Part shown: positions 31,321 to 39,838 of the stretch, piece by piece
Position numbering within the stretch: position 1 is the first letter of the stretch
Layout of the letters: each line of letters starts with the position of its first letter
Assembly: GCA_029210125.1 (NCBI GenBank)
Contig: JARGPR010000008.1
Location: forward strand, 81,047 to 145,046
DNA length: 64,000 bases
From: Pseudomonadales bacterium
Lineage (GTDB): Bacteria > Pseudomonadota > Gammaproteobacteria > Pseudomonadales > JAHRWD01
Direction: 5' to 3'
Translations under genes and position numbers: made by a program
The notes under the pieces: generated by a model
What the model was told of the DNA's origin: nothing
Seen by the model: the letters and a program-made list of their open reading frames with translations, nothing else
Database searches by the model: none

Positions 31321-32385
31321 ATGGAAAAAGTTGTTTACATAATTGGAGCGGGGTTTTCAGCGCCATTGGGTATTCCCGTTATGGGAAATTTTCTATTTAA
31401 GTCAAAAGACCTTTATTTCGACAACCCTGATAAATATGCTCATTTCAATCAAGTTTTTGAAACAATAAACAAGCTATCTGTAACTAAGAACTACTACGAT
31501 TGTGATTTATTCAATATTGAAGAGATTCTATCGATAATAGAAATGAATGAGTTCTTGGAAGGCAAAAAGCTTAAAGTTGATTTTATCAATTACATAAAAA
31601 ATGTGGTTAGCGCCTATACCCCGGCGAGCCAAGATATTGATAAGAACCTCCCGAGTAACTGGGAGGATTTCCTATTCGGGAGAAATCAAGATATTGCATT
31701 ATATGGATATTTTGTGGCGAGTCTGATGGGATTGATTTTTGAAAAGAGGAAATCGAACCAGATAGTTACAATGCGGTCCCACGATTTCATGGCAGGTATA
31801 TCACCTCAGCAACAAGCAAGATACGCAGTTTTAAGTCTAAATTATGACATGATCTTGGAGAATATGGCTTCAGCTATCAATGAGCAATATATCAATGATT
31901 GTCGAATCGAATTTAATAAGCTGTCATATGATTCTAGCTGGTCCTCAACACATTTAGCTAAATTGCATGGGTGCTTGAGTAACGATGAGATAGTACCGCC
32001 GACATGGGCAAAAGGAACACATGATTCTATTGTGCCAGTATGGAAAAACGCGTTCCAATTACTTAATGATGCGAATCACATTAGATTTATAGGTTATTCG
32101 CTACCCGTAGCAGATTCATACATTAAGTATTTATTAAAGGCAGCCGTAATAGATGCGCCGCATCTTAAATCTCTAGACGTCATCTGCATGGATAATGATG
32201 GGGCAACAAAATCTAGATATGATAATTTCTTCGAGTTTAATAACTACCGCTTTAAAAACGGCTCTGTCACTAATTATCTTCAAGTCTTGAAAGACCAAGT
32301 CCACTCAAGGAAAAATATAAAAAAAGATTATGTTTCTACTTCACATCTAGAGACAGCACACGAAACCTTTATGAACAATGCTTAA
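31321..32385 (+). CDS. SIR2-like NAD-binding domain protein (possible defence effector)
   Basis: A 354-residue soluble protein of lower GC than the urease genes. It has a SIR2-like Rossmann pattern: YIIGAGFSAPLGIP (GAGFS at 9-13), LSLNYDMILE (NYD at 174-176), LAKLHGCL (HG at 216-217) and FIGYSLPVADSYIKYLL (258-270). This order matches the SIR2_2/SIR2-like proteins found in phage-defence genes, many of which are NAD hydrolases; the GAGxS, (T/N)NYD and His motifs are the usual active-site elements. There is no partner gene such as an Argonaute, HerA or TIR, so if it is defensive it acts alone. Its stop codon lies inside an attC-like site, as in an integron cassette. NADase activity and defence role are inferred. 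Confidence 0.75.
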   Translation: MEKVVYIIGAGFSAPLGIPVMGNFLFKSKDLYFDNPDKYAHFNQVFETINKLSVTKNYYDCDLFNIEEILSIIEMNEFLEGKKLKVDFINYIKNVVSAYTPASQDIDKNLPSNWEDFLFGRNQDIALYGYFVASLMGLIFEKRKSNQIVTMRSHDFMAGISPQQQARYAVLSLNYDMILENMASAINEQYINDCRIEFNKLSYDSSWSSTHLAKLHGCLSNDEIVPPTWAKGTHDSIVPVWKNAFQLLNDANHIRFIGYSLPVADSYIKYLLKAAVIDAPHLKSLDVICMDNDGATKSRYDNFFEFNNYRFKNGSVTNYLQVLKDQVHSRKNIKKDYVSTSHLETAHETFMNNA

Positions 32386-32463
32386 CAAGCGCAGTCACGG
32401 CGACGGCTTTTTCGTTGCGGCTTCGCCTACACTACAAAGCCGTGCGTGCTGCGAGCGTTATGC
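32380..32463 (+). other. attC-like integron recombination site
   Basis: The 84-bp element starts with GCTTAAC (R'' form RYYYAAC) containing the stop codon of the SIR2-like gene, and ends with GTTATGC (R' form). The ends are complementary apart from a few bases (GCTTAACAAGCGC pairing with the 3' end GCGAGCGTTATGC), and an inner part, CACGGC...GCCGTG, closes a bulged hairpin. This is the layout of an integron cassette attC. No integrase gene is in the window. Confidence 0.7.
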
Positions 32464-32476
32464 CTTAATAGAGAAC

Positions 32477-32517
32477 ATCAAAGGGGTCAGGGTAGTTGAT
32501 GTTTTGACCCCTTTGAT
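32477..32517. repeat. 13-bp perfect inverted repeat
   Basis: ATCAAAGGGGTCA at 32477-32489 is exactly complementary to TGACCCCTTTGAT at 32505-32517, with a 15-base spacer. There is no T-run. It resembles the GGGGTCA-type palindromes often scattered in proteobacterial intergenic DNA (REP-like), but only one copy is seen here. Confidence 0.65.
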
Positions 32518-32651
32518 TGGTTCATGCCCGTGCTGGGCGTACACAAGTTTATCCCGTTGATGTTCTGGTCTGCGTTCCGCTTTGGGGTGGCTTCGCTGCT
32601 GTAGCCAAAAACGCTACTACAGCCCAAACACAACGGACAAAAGCGCTGTAT

Positions 32652-33314
32652 TTACAGGTGCCCCGTTTTTACGTAAATCAATGCGCCATTTTCTTTGGTG
32701 AAGGGGTTATGTCGACTTAGATGGGGGCTACGTAGCCATGAGCCTTGAGGATAGCTACCATGCTCATCATGAAAAGTACCCTCTAGTACAAAAATCTCCT
32801 CTCCACCCCAGTGTTGGTGGGCGTTGAATTGCGTGTTCGGCGCCCATTTCACTAACGCTACGTGCTCGCTTCCAAATTCATGTAGCGGCATGACGCTTAG
32901 GCCATCGACTAGCCCTGGGCGCCATGATTGTGTTTGGGTATCGATGACTTTTTGTTGTGTATCTGCTTCGTCAAACTGTTGTAGTTTGACGAAAATAGTC
33001 GCGCCTTCTTTGCCTATTTTAGGTGTGTGTGATGTGCCTATGGGGTTGCGTACATAACAGCCTTTACCATAGCTTTGATGCTCGTCAGAAAACACACCGT
33101 CGAGCACAAAGAACTCCTCGCCACCTGTATGGGTATGTGACGAAAATTCACTAAAGGGTTCGTAACGCACAATAGAGGTTGCACGTGCTATTTCGTCACC
33201 CATTCTATCGAGCATCATTCGTTCCACGCCAGGCATGGGCGAGTCAACCCAGCGATAGTCATCGGGTCGAATTACAATTCGTTGTGAAAAGTCCGTATTG
33301 ATTTGTGTCGTCAT
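32652..33314 (-). CDS. Double cupin (ChrR-like) protein
   Basis: A 220-residue protein made of two similar cupin domains. Each has the HxH...E pattern with a GGEE(F/I)FVL(D/E)G core (about residues 66-80 and 173-187), and each is followed by DEHxSY and a proline-rich strand. This is the ChrR C-terminal-like cupin type found as free-standing proteins or in anti-sigma factors; no zinc-binding anti-sigma domain is present here, so a dioxygenase or binding role is more likely. The ATG at 33314 is preferred. It lies beside a broken SDR gene in the insert downstream of ureG. Confidence 0.75.
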   Translation of the reverse strand: MTTQINTDFSQRIVIRPDDYRWVDSPMPGVERMMLDRMGDEIARATSIVRYEPFSEFSSHTHTGGEEFFVLDGVFSDEHQSYGKGCYVRNPIGTSHTPKIGKEGATIFVKLQQFDEADTQQKVIDTQTQSWRPGLVDGLSVMPLHEFGSEHVALVKWAPNTQFNAHQHWGGEEIFVLEGTFHDEHGSYPQGSWLRSPHLSRHNPFTKENGALIYVKTGHL

Positions 33315-33335
33315 TTTAAGCACCAAGCTATTCGT

Positions 33336-33650
33336 TTAGTTTCTACCCGCAGTCACTCCGCCATGCACATCCCAAATGGCACCTGTTACCCAGCGGGAGC
33401 AATCATTTAAGAGGAACATGATGCTGTTGGCAATGTCATCCGGTGTATCGATGCGGCCTATAGGATGAAATTCATCAAATCCCGCTAAGGCATGTAAACC
33501 AGCTTTAGCCATTGAATACGTCGGAGAAGGTGTTGCTTTAATGGCTTGCTTAGCCCACATGGAACCAATATGTACAACAGAGCCTCGCCGTTGTCGTCTG
33601 TTGAGTAATTTAGAGATAAGAAAAACCGGCAGGTAGGCATAAAACAATAC
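33336..33650 (-). pseudogene. Short-chain dehydrogenase (SDR), broken
   Basis: Only the second half of an SDR remains. It begins abruptly near the middle of the fold and has the catalytic region [11 protein letters not shown]...TYSMAKAG (YxxxK), but the next 35 or so residues normally leading to the C-terminal part are missing: the sequence jumps from [10 protein letters not shown] to [18 protein letters not shown]. It ends with the family-typical [12 protein letters not shown]. With no Rossmann nucleotide-binding half and an internal deletion it cannot be an active enzyme. The 5' break coincides with the ureG remnant. Confidence 0.8.
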
Positions 33651-33651
33651 G

Positions 33652-33718
33652 CGAAGAGCGACCCTTTATTTATGCCTATATGAAAACCACGCAGGGTTTA
33701 GTTGGGATTTTAGGGAAG
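33652..33718 (+). pseudogene. Remnant of a second ureG 3' end
   Basis: Translated rightward this stretch reads [15 protein letters not shown], which matches [13 protein letters not shown] near the end of the intact UreG, and DNA identity is visible over about 40-60 bp. It is in the same orientation as ureG, 2.6 kb away. It overlaps the end of the mutarotase gene by a few bases. It marks a duplication or recombination junction. Confidence 0.75.
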
Positions 33719-34609
33719 TCTACTGAGAGACAGGCTCAATGTATGGGATCTACCCTCTTTCAGTGTTATCGAATCGGCAGCCGCATTTGCCGTTTCCACG
33801 CAAAGCATGGCTTGATACGCCTCTGGACTGAACTGTGACAGCCGCGCGGCTTTTTCTTTCCAGGGGTTCCAGACAATACAGGATGAGCTACCGGAACTTT
33901 CTATCAGCGTGTTTTGGTTTTCATCTGTTGCCCCAGAACCGCGCATTATTTTTAAATCTTCGACACTGCCACAATACACGCGATCCGTTTCTTCACAAAA
34001 AGTGACAGGGCCGGTTTGATGTTTTTTCTTCCATCCGTCTAGAGCATCCAGATATTCGCAGTCATCCAACCCATGAATGCTGGTTTCTGAAATGTCGTGC
34101 GTTGGAAAATAGCTATGTAAGGCCTGAGTAAAATGGACGGTTTTCGGAGAAACGTTATGGGTAGTCAGCCGGAGAGACAGCTTTTCACCAATCTCTATCT
34201 CGAGGCTTAGATGAAGAGGGCCGGAGGTCTCGAGCAATTTGAGACGAAGGGTGGTACCCGCCTCATGGGAATTATAATCGTAAAGCCCCCAGGTACCGGT
34301 GCGGGCAAATCCGTGCGCTGGCTGAGCGGGTAATTTTTGAAACTCGCTTTGCACTGGTTTTGGATTGCGGTTCAAATCACCAAACCAGGGCCAGCAAATA
34401 GGGATACCCGTTCGCACAGCTTTGCCTCGCTGAAATTGTGCATCAGGGTTTTCCCATAATAGTGGGGCTGAGCCATGTGGCTGGAATTGAATAAGCTGGC
34501 CTCCCTGGAGAAGCACCACGGCACTTGCCAAATGGTTATTGATTTGCAGGGCGGGCAAGTCGCCGATTCGAATACACTGTATGGGAAGTTGTTTCAAAAT
34601 ATCACTCAA
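33710..34609 (-). CDS. D-hexose-6-phosphate mutarotase (YeaD-like)
   Basis: A 299-residue galactose-mutarotase-fold protein. It has LQGGQLIQFQPHG, the conserved GIPICWPWFGD motif and the catalytic HALHS-like segment (FTQALHSYF), with a closing Glu-containing ESSGSSSCIVWNPW and MLCVETANA. YeaD-type enzymes interconvert anomers of hexose 6-phosphates such as glucose 6-phosphate. It stands alone. Its 3' end abuts the accessory insert that follows ureG. Confidence 0.88.
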   Translation of the reverse strand: MSDILKQLPIQCIRIGDLPALQINNHLASAVVLLQGGQLIQFQPHGSAPLLWENPDAQFQRGKAVRTGIPICWPWFGDLNRNPKPVQSEFQKLPAQPAHGFARTGTWGLYDYNSHEAGTTLRLKLLETSGPLHLSLEIEIGEKLSLRLTTHNVSPKTVHFTQALHSYFPTHDISETSIHGLDDCEYLDALDGWKKKHQTGPVTFCEETDRVYCGSVEDLKIMRGSGATDENQNTLIESSGSSSCIVWNPWKEKAARLSQFSPEAYQAMLCVETANAAADSITLKEGRSHTLSLSLSRLP

Positions 34610-34947
34610 GCTTGATTAGTTTTTTATAGCAGGCTTCTGTGCAATACCAAATAACCAACCATTGTCGATGGCGTCAAACTCAAGATGAGCTCCAGTCGTT
34701 CTTCAAAAAATCTAGTTTAAGTCGATTTTTTCAAATGCGAACGAGCCAATAAAAAACGCATTGTAAAGCCGATACGGATACTGCACAACGCAGCAAAGTT
34801 TGAGCAAGATGAGTTGCCCTTGAATGTAGAATCAACTGGAATTATAGTCCCGCTATAAAGAGTAATTTGAGCGGCTGCGCCTCTCTATTGCTAGCATATT
34901 AGACTTTCATACATTCGAATAACCCCCATAATTTGAGGCTATAAAGC
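34610..34947 (+). other. Intergenic region between mutarotase and ytoQ
   Basis: These 338 bp are AT-rich and hold no ORF, RNA or convincing hairpin that I can recognise. Divergent promoters for the two flanking genes are expected here, but I could not assign them. Confidence 0.5.
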
Positions 34948-35391
34948 ATGGATTTAGATGTTTATCTATCTGGTGAAATACATACCGATTGGAGAGAAAA
35001 AATAATTGAAGGCTGTAAAGCAAATAACCTTTCTATCTCCTTTTCATCCGCAGTGACCAATCACGAAGCCAGTGATGGCGCAGGCGATTTGTTAGGGGCC
35101 GAAGAGAAAAACTTCTGGCGCGATCACAAGTCGGCGAAAGTAAACGCCATCAGGACAAAAACACTCATTGAAAGTTGTGATGTCGCGATCGTTCGTTTTG
35201 GAGAGAAATACAAACAGTGGAATGCTGCATTTGACGCGGGTTACTGTGCTGCACTCGGTACGCCTTATATTACGTTACATAACGAAGATATCATCCATCC
35301 GCTCAAAGAGGTGGATGCCGCAGCACTCGCATGGGCAACAACGCCTGAGCAAGTAGTTGAGATTTTAAAATATGTGGTCAGTACCAAGTAA
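34948..35391 (+). CDS. YtoQ family protein
   Basis: The 147-residue protein matches the YtoQ family pattern: a start DVYLSGEIHTDWRE, a central DVAIVRFGEKYKQWNAAFDAGYCAALG, then PYITLHNEDIIHPLKEVDAAA. The fold resembles nucleoside 2-deoxyribosyltransferases (GEIH near the start, DxAIVxF and FDAGYAAALG), but the physiological substrate of YtoQ is unknown. It is a single-gene unit. Confidence 0.85.
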   Translation: MDLDVYLSGEIHTDWREKIIEGCKANNLSISFSSAVTNHEASDGAGDLLGAEEKNFWRDHKSAKVNAIRTKTLIESCDVAIVRFGEKYKQWNAAFDAGYCAALGTPYITLHNEDIIHPLKEVDAAALAWATTPEQVVEILKYVVSTK

Positions 35392-35470
35392 ACCCTGACA
35401 TAAGCATTAACGGCAGGTTACAACGGTGACGACTTTGTTTTGCTGCCCTGTCCTGCCCAACCCTGCCAAT

Positions 35471-35944
35471 CTATCGAATATGTTTGAGGGGTAGGCAGCT
35501 ACGACTAAGCGGAGTTTTCATCACAAAGCTGGACTGTACCCCACTTACACCCTCTATTCTGGTCAATTTTCCCAGTAGAAACTCCTGGTAGCGCTCCATA
35601 TCCGGCACGACTACTTTGAGCTGATAATCCGCTGCCTGGCCTGTGATCAGGCAGCATTCCATTACTTCCGGATAACCTGCAACTTTATTTTCAAAATTTT
35701 CAAAGCGATCCGGTGTATGGCGATCCATGCTGATGGAGACCAGTGCGGTAAGCTTCAAGCCCAGGGTATCCGTATCCAGCAGGGTTACGTATCGATCAAT
35801 CACCCCATCATCTTCTAACTGTTTAACACGGCGAGAACAGGGAGATGGAGACAAACCCACCTTATCAGCCAGTTCAAGATTGCTGATGCGACCATTTTCC
35901 TGCAATGCATCCAATATTCGTTTATCAATTCGATCTAATTTCAT
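35471..35944 (-). CDS. lrp: Lrp/AsnC family transcriptional regulator
   Basis: A 157-residue regulator. The N-terminal winged helix-turn-helix (LDRIDKRILDALQENGRISNLELADKVGLSPSPCSRRV) is followed by the RAM ligand-binding domain ending with LPLKHIR. The ending and length fit Lrp itself or a close paralogue; Lrp responds to leucine. It lies upstream of and divergent from leuA with a 287-bp gap, so control of leuA is plausible but not shown. Confidence 0.88.
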   Translation of the reverse strand: MKLDRIDKRILDALQENGRISNLELADKVGLSPSPCSRRVKQLEDDGVIDRYVTLLDTDTLGLKLTALVSISMDRHTPDRFENFENKVAGYPEVMECCLITGQAADYQLKVVVPDMERYQEFLLGKLTRIEGVSGVQSSFVMKTPLSRSCLPLKHIR

Positions 35945-36231
35945 CGCAAATCCACCCTACCCACTAAAGCAATAATTCCACTGCATCCAACTATAACGCA
36001 ATAATTACCCCTATAAGTGGATATTACAAGATAGATACCCTAATTTAGTCTAGATTAGCGAATCAATTAACAACCACTCGCCCTTCGATCGCACCTATAC
36101 TTTCTGCCAACGCTGCAACCTGCCCTCCAAATGCCGTTCACGAGATGACTATTTGGAAGCTACCCCAAAAAGGTGAAGGTAAGCAGCGGCTTATATAACA
36201 CCCTTCATATAACACCGGACGGACCGCATAG

Positions 36232-37944
36232 ATGAACAATCAGCCCACAGCCACCACTACAAAAAACTTCAATCACCGAAAGTATGCCCCTGCGCCAGCG
36301 ATAAATCTTAGCGATCGCAGCTGGCCAGACAGTACAATCAAACAGGCACCGATCTGGTGTAGCGTTGATCTTCGGGATGGTAACCAGGCTCTTATTGAAC
36401 CCATGTCGGTAGAACAAAAATGTACTCTGTTCTCTTTATTAGTTGAGATTGGCTTTAAGCAGATTGAAGTGGGGTTTCCTGCAGCTTCGCAGCCGGATTT
36501 TGATTTTGTGCGGCGATTGATTGATGAAAACCGTATTCCCGATGATGTCACCATTCAGGTATTAACCCAGGCGCGGGAAACTTTAATCAACAAAACCTTC
36601 GAAGCACTGGAGGGTGTCGGTAGCGCGATTGTCCACCTCTACAACTCTACCTCCAAAATACAACGCGAACATGTATTCAAATCCGACAAAGCAGGTATCA
36701 CTGAAATTGCGATAACTGGCGCAACACTGGTGAAAGCCTGTGCGGAGAAATACCCGCAAACCCAATGGGCATTTGAATACTCACCGGAAAGCTTTACTAA
36801 TACTGAGGTAGATTTTGCGGTTGAAATCTGTGATGCGGTGAACCAGGTCTGGCAACCTACCCCAGAGAATCCTGTGATTATCAATTTGCCCTCAACCGTG
36901 GAGGTGACTACCCCCAATGTATACGCTGATCAGATTGAATGGTTTTGTCGCCATATTAAAAATCGCGAATCAATTATCATCAGCCTGCATACCCACAACG
37001 ACCGGGGTTGCGCGGTGGCGGCTGCGGAGCTAGGTGTAATGGCCGGAGCTGACCGGGTAGAGGGCACGTTAATGGGCAACGGTGAACGCACCGGAAATAT
37101 GGATATCGTCACCATGGCGATGAATCTGTACAGCCAGGGCATCAACCCTGAACTAGATCTTTCAGACATGAACCGCATTATTCAAACCGTTGAACAAACG
37201 ACCGCCATCTCGGTACATCCGCGCCACCCCTACGCCGGTGAGTTGGTCTATACCGCGTTTTCAGGCAGCCATCAGGATGCCATCCGCAAATGTATGGGGC
37301 TTTATGATGCAAATGAACCCTGGGAGGTTGCCTACCTGCCCATTGATCCCCGTGACCTTGGTCGTAATTACGAGGAAATTATCCGTATCAATAGCCAATC
37401 TGGGAAAGGCGGCGTTGCCTATCTGTTGGAGCAACAAAGTGGCCTGCAGTTACCGCGCTGGCTACAAATTGAATTCAGCCAGGTGGTACAAAAGGAATCG
37501 GAAAACATGGGCGGTGAGATCGACGCGAATGCGATCTGGAATCTATTTGATCAAACCTATCTGAATCGAAAAAACGGCCTAACCGTTGATAACTTTCAAC
37601 TCAACAACAACCAGCTACAGGCCACACTTATTTTTGGGGACAATTCCGAGAGCAACTCTGGGAACCAGACCTTTCAAATAAGCGGCAGTGGTAACGGGCT
37701 ACTGGAATCAGCGGTGAATGGATTGCAACAACGCTTCGAAACCCCAATAGAAATTTTGGAATATAGTGAGCACGCCCTGAATCACGGCACCGAATCAAAG
37801 GCGATTGCCTATATCAAAATTCGGTCTGGACAACAATACAGTTGTGGGGTCGCGATACATCAGGATGTGCTGCGCAGTTCGATCAATGCATTGCTAAGTG
37901 CCGCCTGCCCCATATTGATGCACCAGACAGTGGCACCAGCTTGA
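36232..37944 (+). CDS. leuA: 2-isopropylmalate synthase
   Basis: LeuA condenses acetyl-CoA and 2-oxoisovalerate, the first committed step of leucine synthesis. The product of 570 residues is the longer type (LeuA2). It has the HMGL-like active-site start WCSVDLRDGNQALIEPM, the metal-site HTHNDRGCAVAAAELG, and NGERTGNMDIVT, followed by the C-terminal regulatory domain (about 440-570). GGACGG lies 11 bases before the ATG. No leader peptide with Leu codons was found upstream; control by the divergent Lrp gene is possible. Confidence 0.95.
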   Translation: MNNQPTATTTKNFNHRKYAPAPAINLSDRSWPDSTIKQAPIWCSVDLRDGNQALIEPMSVEQKCTLFSLLVEIGFKQIEVGFPAASQPDFDFVRRLIDENRIPDDVTIQVLTQARETLINKTFEALEGVGSAIVHLYNSTSKIQREHVFKSDKAGITEIAITGATLVKACAEKYPQTQWAFEYSPESFTNTEVDFAVEICDAVNQVWQPTPENPVIINLPSTVEVTTPNVYADQIEWFCRHIKNRESIIISLHTHNDRGCAVAAAELGVMAGADRVEGTLMGNGERTGNMDIVTMAMNLYSQGINPELDLSDMNRIIQTVEQTTAISVHPRHPYAGELVYTAFSGSHQDAIRKCMGLYDANEPWEVAYLPIDPRDLGRNYEEIIRINSQSGKGGVAYLLEQQSGLQLPRWLQIEFSQVVQKESENMGGEIDANAIWNLFDQTYLNRKNGLTVDNFQLNNNQLQATLIFGDNSESNSGNQTFQISGSGNGLLESAVNGLQQRFETPIEILEYSEHALNHGTESKAIAYIKIRSGQQYSCGVAIHQDVLRSSINALLSAACPILMHQTVAPA

Positions 37945-38108
37945 ATGAGCAACTAATGTGCACCTGTAAAAATTTATAACCATATTGTGAATACGGAATT
38001 TATTTATCGCTGATACTGACCTACACTATTGATAATGGAAAATTGGAAAACTCAGATTTTGTTGGAAAGCACCTAACAAAGACAATGAAGGCCCACGAGT
38101 ATTCATAG

Positions 38109-39161
38109 ATGAAATCCAGGCAAAGTTCCGATAAAAAGTATTCAACCAGTCAGCCTCCAGAAGAAAATTTGATTATCAATTTTCGCCTGGAGCTTAACAA
38201 GTACTTCGGCCTACTGCTCCTTGCTCTTCTAAGCCCGTATGCGGTGACCCATATCATTGCAGGGGACCTAATGACATCGATTTTTCCAACCACCATCGTG
38301 ATACTGGCGGCACTGAATTCGATCTCCATTATCCGCAAAAAAAAACAGATAAAAGCCTTCAATTTTTTCTATGTAATTGTTTTGGTTGCTCTGGTAATCG
38401 GTTTCTTCCTGGAAGGTTCGCTGATTACTTACTGGCATTACCCTTTCGCACTTATCATTCTTTTTAGCGTCGGTCAAAAACGAGCACGGATAATGCTGCT
38501 GCTCAGCATAGTAATACTGGTACCAGTAGCCTTTTATACGACCGATACAGCAACTGCTGCACGTTTCGCAGCAACCTATTTTATGGTCTGCGTATTGGGT
38601 GATGTGGTGGTAAGGCTTATGGATGAAGCTCACCAACAACAGGCTCTACTCACAATTACTGATCCACTAACCGGTGCATTGAACCGCCGCTCCATGATCT
38701 ACCAACTTAAAGATGCTGCCGCGGGCTGCCGCCGCGGGCTGGGTACAGCAGCCTTGCTCACGATCGATATCGACCACTTTAAAAATATCAACGATACCTA
38801 TGGGCACCAGGTAGGAGACGATACACTGAAAGCGGTGGTTGGTGCCCTTACACAACGTAAGCGCGAACTGGACAAGCTATTCAGAACCGGTGGCGAAGAG
38901 TTCATCATGCTGATCCGCAACCTGGATAAAAAAGGTTCAATCGCCTTTGCCGAAAGCCTTCGTGCAGCTGTGGAACAAACTGATATCACCCACGGACAGC
39001 GGGTAACGGTAAGTATTGGTGTTGCGGATTACATACTCGATGAAAGTGTTGATGACTGGATTAGACGTGCCGACGACCAAATGTATCTGGCCAAACGACA
39101 TGGTCGCAACCGTGTATCCCCCCCGCACATCACAGGAGTACCAGCAGAGGAAACAGGCTAG
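38109..39161 (+). CDS. Membrane diguanylate cyclase (GGDEF)
   Basis: A 350-residue protein with an N-terminal membrane part of about five or six helices (residues about 32-175) and a C-terminal GGDEF domain. The active site is GGEEF in LFRTGGEEFIML, preceded by the five-residue-spaced inhibitory I-site RELD, so c-di-GMP feedback is likely. The domain start DPLTGALNRR is typical. The sensed signal is unknown. It is monocistronic, between leuA and the convergent DUF2058 gene. Confidence 0.9.
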   Translation: MKSRQSSDKKYSTSQPPEENLIINFRLELNKYFGLLLLALLSPYAVTHIIAGDLMTSIFPTTIVILAALNSISIIRKKKQIKAFNFFYVIVLVALVIGFFLEGSLITYWHYPFALIILFSVGQKRARIMLLLSIVILVPVAFYTTDTATAARFAATYFMVCVLGDVVVRLMDEAHQQQALLTITDPLTGALNRRSMIYQLKDAAAGCRRGLGTAALLTIDIDHFKNINDTYGHQVGDDTLKAVVGALTQRKRELDKLFRTGGEEFIMLIRNLDKKGSIAFAESLRAAVEQTDITHGQRVTVSIGVADYILDESVDDWIRRADDQMYLAKRHGRNRVSPPHITGVPAEETG

Positions 39162-39214
39162 AAAGCTTAAGCAGCATGCCCCTCAAACTTATACAAAATC
39201 TGCCGTGACCTCCA

Positions 39215-39754
39215 TCACCACATCAAATCATCGGGAATCTTATAGTCCGCGTAAAGGTCATCCTCATCGGCTATATCAGTAGGTTTTTCCGCACGAAAGA
39301 TAATACGACTGCTGTCCCGTTCTGCAATTCGATCCGCCACAAGAGCCGGCACAAGAATGTACTGATCTCCCTGCTTCACGACCACAATCACACCCTTGCT
39401 TAACTGATTAACCTGCTTACTGCTTACCAGCACCCGTTTGATGGTTTTACCATCGGCAAACTTAAATTCCTGCTCACCATCGGATTGAATTTTGTTGGTT
39501 TCAATCAGCTGTTTGATCTGAGCAGCAATCGCTTTACGCGCGGCTTTATCCGTTTTTTGCAGATTGAGCTGTTTATCCTTTGCAACTTTATCGGCTCGGG
39601 ATTTCTCAAGTTGCAACCTGTTTTTTTCAGCCTCAAGCTTATTCAGCTTCTTCTGCTGCTGATTTTTTGGCCGCTTTTCCTGCGCAAGCTGCTTCGCTTT
39701 TTTCTTGCTAACCAGACCTGATTTTTTTAGTTGATCGCTTAATGAATCTGCCAT
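39215..39754 (-). CDS. DUF2058 family protein
   Basis: The 179-residue protein matches the DUF2058 (YaiL-like) pattern: start MADSLSDQLKKSGLVSKKKAKQ, a long highly charged helical or coiled-coil part rich in K, Q and A (about 15-95), and a compact C-terminal domain ending in YADYKIPDDLMW. It is cytoplasmic and of unknown function; the basic helical part suggests nucleic acid or ribosome association. That is inference only. Confidence 0.88.
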   Translation of the reverse strand: MADSLSDQLKKSGLVSKKKAKQLAQEKRPKNQQQKKLNKLEAEKNRLQLEKSRADKVAKDKQLNLQKTDKAARKAIAAQIKQLIETNKIQSDGEQEFKFADGKTIKRVLVSSKQVNQLSKGVIVVVKQGDQYILVPALVADRIAERDSSRIIFRAEKPTDIADEDDLYADYKIPDDLMW

Positions 39755-39838
39755 TTTTATACTTAAATACTATTTTCTATATTAGGGGAAGTAGGAGAAG
39801 GTAGCTTACAGGGTCAGAATAAGACCTGTATATAAGCA

